From an uncultured Candidatus Poseidoniales archaeon (lineage in GTDB: Archaea > Thermoplasmatota > Poseidoniia > Poseidoniales > Thalassarchaeaceae): DNA of 43,695 nt. Positions 39,138 to 43,695 of this stretch are shown here, in pieces (the first letter of the stretch is position 1; every line of letters begins with the position of its first letter). The position numbers and the translations under genes are program-made. Location of the stretch: positions 1 through 43,695 of the forward strand of contig CACGHY010000008.1 of the NCBI GenBank assembly GCA_902573085.1. The letters run 5' to 3'. The notes under the pieces are model-generated. The model saw only the letters and a list, made by a program, of their open reading frames with translations. It had not been told where the DNA came from and made no database searches.

Positions 39138-40247
39138 GAGGATATCAGAAAGCGCTGAAACCAGGGAGTCGATCTGCGAGGAGTCGTTGTCGATGTGAGG
39201 CGACACACGCAGCATCCCCGATCTGCTGGTGGTGAGTATCGAGTATTCGGACTGGAGCCTGTTGGATACCTCCATGCTGCTCAGTCCGGAGGGCATCCTC
39301 AGGCTCACGATGGCGCTTCTCTCCGAGTCCGAAGTCGGCGAAACTACCTCTATCCCGAGCAACTCCGCTCCTCTGATGAGGTCATCGGCGAGCTCCAAGT
39401 CATGCCTCCAGACCTCGTCCATCCCCATTTCGAGAAGCTCGTCGATAGCAGCCGCGAGACCCAGGGCCGCACCGAAGTGGATGGTTGTGAACTCGAACCT
39501 GCTCGCATCCTCCGGGAGTTCGAGTCTATCCGCCCTCAGGTCCCAGATATCCGAATTGCTCCTGAATCCGATCAGCCCGGGGTTCAGAGTATTGACGATC
39601 GAGGGCGAGATGAATCCGACAGCAGCCCCGTATGTCCCCCTGAGCCACTTGTAGCCGGAGGACACAATGACATCGGCTTTGGTCGAGTATGCGTCGATGG
39701 GAACCATGCCCATGGACTGGGTTGCATCGACAACTAGCATTGCCCCGACGGAATGGGCCGCATCGGAAATCTCCCGCAAGTCATACCTCTGCCCGTTGGA
39801 GAACTCGACGTGAGAGACCGTGACAACGGAGGTTTCCTCGTCGATTAGTGCTAGGAGGTCGGAAGGATCGGTATACAGGTTCTCATTGTGGTCAGCAAGC
39901 CTAATCTCGGCCCCGTTCTGGTCGGCGACCCTGGCCCATGGATATACTGTTGAGGGGAAGGAAGACCTCGTGGAAACCACGTTTGTCCCTTCTTGGGGGG
40001 ACATCGACCAGGCGATCGAGCAAAGCAGCTCCGTGGCGCTGGATCCGACACATACGTCGGCAACATCGCAGGATAGTAGCTTGGAGGCAGCCCGCCTCAG
40101 GGGCATCATGCCGTTCTTCTCGGCCTCGCCATCGAACTCCGCTGCACCCCCCCTGGCCAGAGATTCGGCCCAATCTGATGAGGCGCGATGCGCTGCAGGG
40201 GAGGTCGTCGCGACGTTCGCATAGGAAAGATTCGTCCACTCGGGCAT
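39123..40247 (-). CDS. Class V aminotransferase (NifS/isopenicillin-N-epimerase-like)
   Basis: A PLP enzyme of 374 residues. SATELLCSIAW (70-80), VSHVEFSNGQRYDLREI (144-160), VVDATQSMGMVPID (172-185) with the PLP aspartate Asp174, and SSGYKWLRGTYGAAVGF with the Schiff-base Lys200 mark the class V fold. It most resembles selenocysteine lyase/epimerase-like members rather than the true cysteine desulfurases, since no Cys loop is visible. Its function is unknown. The ATG start is at 40247. It is convergent with argO with a 15-base overlap. Confidence 0.85.
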   Translation of the reverse strand: MPEWTNLSYANVATTSPAAHRASSDWAESLARGGAAEFDGEAEKNGMMPLRRAASKLLSCDVADVCVGSSATELLCSIAWSMSPQEGTNVVSTRSSFPSTVYPWARVADQNGAEIRLADHNENLYTDPSDLLALIDEETSVVTVSHVEFSNGQRYDLREISDAAHSVGAMLVVDATQSMGMVPIDAYSTKADVIVSSGYKWLRGTYGAAVGFISPSIVNTLNPGLIGFRSNSDIWDLRADRLELPEDASRFEFTTIHFGAALGLAAAIDELLEMGMDEVWRHDLELADDLIRGAELLGIEVVSPTSDSERSAIVSLRMPSGLSSMEVSNRLQSEYSILTTSRSGMLRVSPHIDNDSSQIDSLVSALSDILSKVG

Positions 40248-40287
40248 TTCTGACGTAAAGCCATGGCAGGGGATCGCTATTCAATGC

Positions 40288-40563
40288 TCAGGAGCGAGTG
40301 ACTTCGTTAAGCATCTCCTCGAGTGCCGTCTGCAGTTGTAGGCAAAGGGGCCCGTAGTGGCCCGGCAGGTTGGGATCGTTGAATATCTCGTCCAGAATAG
40401 AGGCAGTCATCCCGAGCCTGACGTCCATGTCCTTGCTGGCATTGAGGAGCCACTTCTCCACTGCGTCCTTTGACGCCGAGCGAATGTTTCGGGGGACTTG
40501 GTTGTCGTCTAGTTGGCCCAGCACATGCGCAATCTGCTTGATGCGGGTATCGATATCTGACAA
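40288..40563 (-). CDS. UPF0147 family protein
   Basis: A 91-residue all-helical archaeal protein with the UPF0147 pattern: VLGQLDDNQVPRNIRSASKDAVEKWL and SILDEIFNDPNLPGHYGPLCLQLQTALEEML. The family is found in Archaea and its function is unknown. The start is TTG at 40563. This gene supports the archaeal assignment of the window. Confidence 0.9.
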   Translation of the reverse strand: MSDIDTRIKQIAHVLGQLDDNQVPRNIRSASKDAVEKWLLNASKDMDVRLGMTASILDEIFNDPNLPGHYGPLCLQLQTALEEMLNEVTRS

Positions 40564-40624
40564 GGCCCCATCTCCGGGCCCTCCACTGTAGGCCCCTCCT
40601 TAAGCGCATCCCATTGGAAGGGAT

Positions 40625-41437
40625 TCACTTCCTGGCAATCCACGAGGCCCATGGCATGTTCGTACTGTTGGAGACTCCGTGCCCGGTGCCCTCCGCGCCT
40701 AGTGCGATGATGCCCACCTCAGCGCCCTCCTCGAGGCACTCGTCCAGAGCCCACATCATCGACTCCTCCAGATCGTTCCCGTCGAGAATCCTATCCGCTA
40801 CCCTGAGGCTGATCATGCCCCTCGTTATTGCCTCCCCGATACCAGTCGCCCCGACGCCGACCCCGTCCTGGACCCAGAATCCGCACCCGGGCAGGGGGAC
40901 GTCCCCGACTCTTCCGGGCGGCCTGTTGCTGGTGCCCCCCGTGCTAGTGGCACAAACGATGATTCCGTGTTTGTCCCTGGCTAGGACCCCGACGGTGTCT
41001 GTGGCCCCTTCGAAGGGAGGCCTGCCTTGCACATTTGACTTTTCGAACCCTTTGGAGTCGGCCCATATCCTGGCCCCGTCCCCGCTGAGCCCGTTGATGT
41101 CCTCGTCCAGAAGTCCCGCTGCCACCCGAATCGGATTGGGAGTATCCTGCATTCCGATTACGAAGCCCATCTTGCCCTCTGAGGTCTGGATGGAAGCATC
41201 GAGGTGGACGGATCCATCCGTCCTGAAGACCGAGCCCGTGCCGGCGTTGAAGACTGGATCATCTTCAAGCACCACGCACCCCTGAACCGCTGCCTCCACG
41301 GCCGATCCTCCCGAGTCGAGGATGCCCGCTGCGATGGCCACCGCCCTCTCGACGTTCGCAAGCCTTTCCGGCCCCGCTCCGGCGCCCCCGTGTGCCACGA
41401 CTGCTGGAATCGCCAATCTATGTGCCTCCCGCGGCAT
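40625..41437 (-). CDS. Isoaspartyl peptidase/L-asparaginase (Ntn hydrolase)
   Basis: The protein starts PAVVAHGGAGA and has SAVEAAVQGCVVLEDDPVFNAGTGSV (45-70), then TDTVGVLARDKHG in which Thr148 is the expected N-terminal nucleophile released by self-cleavage, ATSTGGTSNRPPGRVGDVPLPGCGFW, and GATGIGEAI. The enzyme cleaves isoaspartyl dipeptides or asparagine and helps remove damaged proteins. At 270 residues it is shorter than E. coli IaaA (about 320). ATG 41437 is the start; it overlaps the end of the upstream MFS gene by 20 bases. Confidence 0.92.
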   Translation of the reverse strand: MPREAHRLAIPAVVAHGGAGAGPERLANVERAVAIAAGILDSGGSAVEAAVQGCVVLEDDPVFNAGTGSVFRTDGSVHLDASIQTSEGKMGFVIGMQDTPNPIRVAAGLLDEDINGLSGDGARIWADSKGFEKSNVQGRPPFEGATDTVGVLARDKHGIIVCATSTGGTSNRPPGRVGDVPLPGCGFWVQDGVGVGATGIGEAITRGMISLRVADRILDGNDLEESMMWALDECLEEGAEVGIIALGAEGTGHGVSNSTNMPWASWIARK

Positions 41438-42755
41438 TCATTGAATCGTCTGAGGTCCTTAGACCTAGTTGCATTAGTAACGCCACCAAGAAGAAGAGCC
41501 CGGATACCCTGAAGCAGGTATGGTAGGACCAGAGGCCTGACCCCTCTACGGTTTCGGACCAGATCACTGCAGATAGGAGTGGGCCAATTATGCGGGCCAG
41601 GGCCCCTAGCCCCTCCTGGGCTCCCATGATAGTCCCGAGCTCGTGGCCCCCTTCCTTGGATGCGAATGTCAGGAGCGAGCTTTGCGTGGGGGAATAGATC
41701 CCGTTCCCTATCGCGAATGCAGCGCAGAATGACCAGAAAATCAGCATCGACATGTCTGCCGAGGCGTATGGTATGCTCGCTATTCCGATGCCGGTTAGCA
41801 CGGTCCCTACCAACATCAACCCCCTTAGGCTAAACCTTTGGGTGAGAGGTCGGATAAGGCCGCCCTGGACCACAACCCCGGCTAACCCTATGAAAGCGAA
41901 AACCCAGCCGTTTTCTCTCTCGCTCCAACCGAGTCCTCCGCTTTCCGGTTCCATCGAAGTGAACAGGATGAACGTACCGTGCATCATTGTGAAACCAACT
42001 AGGAACAGGAAGTTCACATTGACCAGTGCGGAGATGTTTGGTATTCTCATAACCGAAGCGATGCTGGTGAAGGTCTCGCCCAGTTGTGAAATCGGGGACT
42101 TAGCAGACTCTTGTCTTGACTCCTTTGGCAGGCTCTCTGGGAGCATGAATGCCGCCAGCATCAGGGCTATCGCAGACATTGCACTCGAGAATAGGCAGGG
42201 GAGCAAGTAGGGGTAGTCAGCCCAGAACTGGGTATCGAAAGGGCCCCCTATCCCTGTTGCTGGGTCGGACAATACCCCTCCCAAGAAAGGGCCGATCATG
42301 AAACCCAAGCCGAATGCCGCACCCAGCATGCCCATCCTTCCAGCCACCTGATCATCCTCGCTGATATCCCCGATGTAGGCCTTGGCAACAGCTATGTTGC
42401 CGTTTCCAGCGCCAGCTAGGAACCGGGCTATTATGGCCATGGCCAGGCTACCAGATAGTCCGAAGACGATGAAGAAGAGGGAGTTAGCCGCCATGCCGAA
42501 CATCAGAACCGGCCTCCTCCCAATGCGATCGGAAATAGATCCCAGGATTGGCGTCGAAATGAACTGGGCAAGGGAATAGGTCGCAATGACGATGCCAACC
42601 CAGAAGTCCCTGGAGCCGGTGTCAACAATTCCCTCTGCGGATGCCAAATCCTGGACGAAGTAGGTAAGGAAGGGTATCACCAAGGTCAGCCCCAGCATGT
42701 CGACAAGGACGACCAGGAACAGAATGCCCATTGAGGAGCGTTGGCTGGAAGACAT
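41418..42755 (-). CDS. Major facilitator superfamily transporter (TetA-like)
   Basis: A 12-helix MFS protein. ILFLVVLVDMLGLTLVIPFLTYF, SLAQFISTPILGSISDRIGRRPVLMFGM (the motif A loop, with D-R-x-G-R-R) and LAGAGNGNIAVAKAYIGDISEDDQVAGRMGMLGAAFGLGFMIGPFLGG resemble the TetA/Bcr drug-efflux group. The start is more likely ATG 42755 than GTG 42785, whose first ten residues are polar and not needed. The substrate is not readable. It follows lonB by 50 bases on the same strand and overlaps the asparaginase gene by 20 bases. Confidence 0.88.
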   Translation of the reverse strand: MSSSQRSSMGILFLVVLVDMLGLTLVIPFLTYFVQDLASAEGIVDTGSRDFWVGIVIATYSLAQFISTPILGSISDRIGRRPVLMFGMAANSLFFIVFGLSGSLAMAIIARFLAGAGNGNIAVAKAYIGDISEDDQVAGRMGMLGAAFGLGFMIGPFLGGVLSDPATGIGGPFDTQFWADYPYLLPCLFSSAMSAIALMLAAFMLPESLPKESRQESAKSPISQLGETFTSIASVMRIPNISALVNVNFLFLVGFTMMHGTFILFTSMEPESGGLGWSERENGWVFAFIGLAGVVVQGGLIRPLTQRFSLRGLMLVGTVLTGIGIASIPYASADMSMLIFWSFCAAFAIGNGIYSPTQSSLLTFASKEGGHELGTIMGAQEGLGALARIIGPLLSAVIWSETVEGSGLWSYHTCFRVSGLFFLVALLMQLGLRTSDDSMNAAGGT

Positions 42756-42804
42756 GACTACCGATGAGCCTGTGGAGAGTGGCACTTCAAGGATTGGTCC
42801 GCGT

Positions 42805-43695
42805 TCAAGCGGAAGGCTGCTTGTCAGTGCCCGACGAGATGGTGTCGATTACCTTGGCTAGCCTCTCGACCAGGCTGACCTTCTCCTCCTTGCCGACCAA
42901 AGCGTGCTCCAGGACCTCGTCTAGCGAATCCACTGCCAGTATCTCAACCTGGGACTCGAACTTCTCGTCGATTAGTACGTCGTTCATGTTTGACCTAGGT
43001 ATCACCACCCTCTTGATTCCAGACTTTACGGCGGCCTCGATCTTCGCGGAAACCCCTCCGATTGGGAGGACCTCTCCGCGAACGGTGAGCGAACCGGTCA
43101 TGGCGAGGTTCTGATCTATCGGGACTCCCTCGAATGCGCTGATTATGGCTGTAGCCATGGTGATGGACGCGCTATCGCCATCGACGTTGTGGGTCCCAGG
43201 GAACTGCACATGCAGGTCGTAGTCCCTGATATCCTTGCCCGTTAGCTTCTTTACTACCGCGCTGATGTTTGTTACGCTCTCCTTTGCTAGGTCGGAGAGC
43301 CCTCCGGTCGCTATGACCTGGCCCGACCTACCCTGTGTGGGGGTGACCATGGCCTCGACTGGCAGAACCACGCCCGAGTAGTCCGAAAGCCCGGTGTCGG
43401 CCCCTAGGACTGCCAGACCGTTCACCCTCCCGACCCTGTTTCCCTCGTTAACGAGCATGGAGTACTCAGACTGCCTCTCTAGGTACCTATCCGCGACTTG
43501 CTGCTCAAGCGGCTTAGCGATGGCCCTGGCCCTGACCACGTGCTTGGACTGTGTAAGGGATGATCCGTCCTCGGCCGCTAAGTCGCCTGCTATCCTGACT
43601 AGGCCCCCGAGCTCCCTGAGTCTCAGGGACAGTTTGCCCCTGCGGCCGCTCCTCCTCTGCGCTTCCTTCAGAACCAGTGAGATTGCTTGTTTGTC
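42805..43695 (-). CDS. lonB: Archaeal Lon protease (LonB), 5' part outside window
   Basis: The window shows the last 296 codons: a helical region, then the protease domain with GRVNGLAVLG, catalytic Ser175 in DGDSASIT and Lys218 in GGVSAKIEAA (43 apart, as in the Lon family), and RVVIPRSN. The AAA+ part and the membrane segment typical of archaeal LonB would lie off the right edge. LonB degrades misfolded and regulatory proteins with ATP. The frame is open to the window end. Confidence 0.93.
   Translation of the reverse strand, partial: DKQAISLVLKEAQRRSGRRGKLSLRLRELGGLVRIAGDLAAEDGSSLTQSKHVVRARAIAKPLEQQVADRYLERQSEYSMLVNEGNRVGRVNGLAVLGADTGLSDYSGVVLPVEAMVTPTQGRSGQVIATGGLSDLAKESVTNISAVVKKLTGKDIRDYDLHVQFPGTHNVDGDSASITMATAIISAFEGVPIDQNLAMTGSLTVRGEVLPIGGVSAKIEAAVKSGIKRVVIPRSNMNDVLIDEKFESQVEILAVDSLDEVLEHALVGKEEKVSLVERLAKVIDTISSGTDKQPSA

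Noticed and set aside
40614-41285. 223-codon frame antisense to the asparaginase gene
   Set aside because: Ser/Pro-rich shadow of a gene with complete catalytic motifs.
1-43695. CRISPR array, insertion sequence, prophage or toxin-antitoxin system
   Set aside because: No direct-repeat array, transposase, integrase, or phage gene was seen; the Cas4-like nuclease has no cas neighbours.

Overview
ORGANISM. The window looks like the chromosome of a surface-ocean archaeon, most probably a Marine Group II euryarchaeon (Candidatus Poseidoniales); this is inference from gene content, not from a marker-gene tree. Archaeal signs are ribosomal protein L40e, a UPF0147 protein, the protease half of a Lon with the S/K dyad, an AbrB-PhoU phosphate regulator, a C-terminal Gly-Gly small ubiquitin-like protein, and TATA boxes centred about 24-30 bases upstream of start codons (leaderless transcripts). 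Marine and photic-zone signs are two photolyase-family proteins, high-affinity and low-affinity phosphate uptake side by side, and a TPP riboswitch on a ThiV-type sodium symporter. Coding density is high, genes are on both strands in short operons, and I see no rRNA, insertion sequence, CRISPR array or prophage.

LAYOUT. 1-3.8 kb: partial M20D amidohydrolase, TM2-domain protein, a 450-base gap with a strong hairpin, a class III-type sirtuin, a 21-residue cysteine-rich microprotein, an MscS channel. 3.9-9.3 kb: SelO AMPylase, two unknown membrane proteins, and a 770-residue class II photolyase-like/FAD oxidoreductase fusion. 9.3-15.2 kb: class I photolyase, an mPGES-2-like thioredoxin/GST protein, a DUF4079-like membrane protein, a 36-residue membrane microprotein, stand-alone Lon N-domain protein, cytochrome b561-like protein, AlkA-type glycosylase, a 43-residue basic protein and a SAMP/ThiS protein. 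15.2-21.7 kb: tRNA-Ser(CGA), AIM24 protein, an operon pdxT - radical SAM (COG2108-like) - Fe-S nuclease with OB folds, divergent from serC-deoC, then tRNA-Val(CAC) overlapping the end of deoC. 21.8-25.5 kb: thioredoxin-CcdA fusion, two tandem thymidylate-kinase-like genes, TauE/SafE exporter.

25.5-32.6 kb is a phosphate island: pstS, a fused pstC-pstA, pstB, an AbrB-PhoU regulator, and a Pit transporter fused to a PhoU-like domain, with palindromic CTATA-type sites at the promoters. 32.6-34.9 kb is a likely thiamine(-precursor) unit: TPP riboswitch, ThiV-like symporter (interrupted by one extra base in a C8 run), PAP2 phosphatase. 34.9-43.7 kb: P5C dehydrogenase, small Zn-ribbon-like protein, purA, rpl40e-argO, class V aminotransferase, UPF0147, Ntn asparaginase, MFS transporter, partial lonB.

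MOST INTERESTING. (1) the 21-residue, 9-cysteine leaderless microprotein; (2) the TPP riboswitch-symporter-phosphatase unit; (3) the photolyase-oxidoreductase fusion; (4) the Fe-S RecB/Cas4-like nuclease with two OB folds; (5) candidate phosphate operators; (6) the thymidylate-kinase pair in which the second copy has lost the P-loop lysine.
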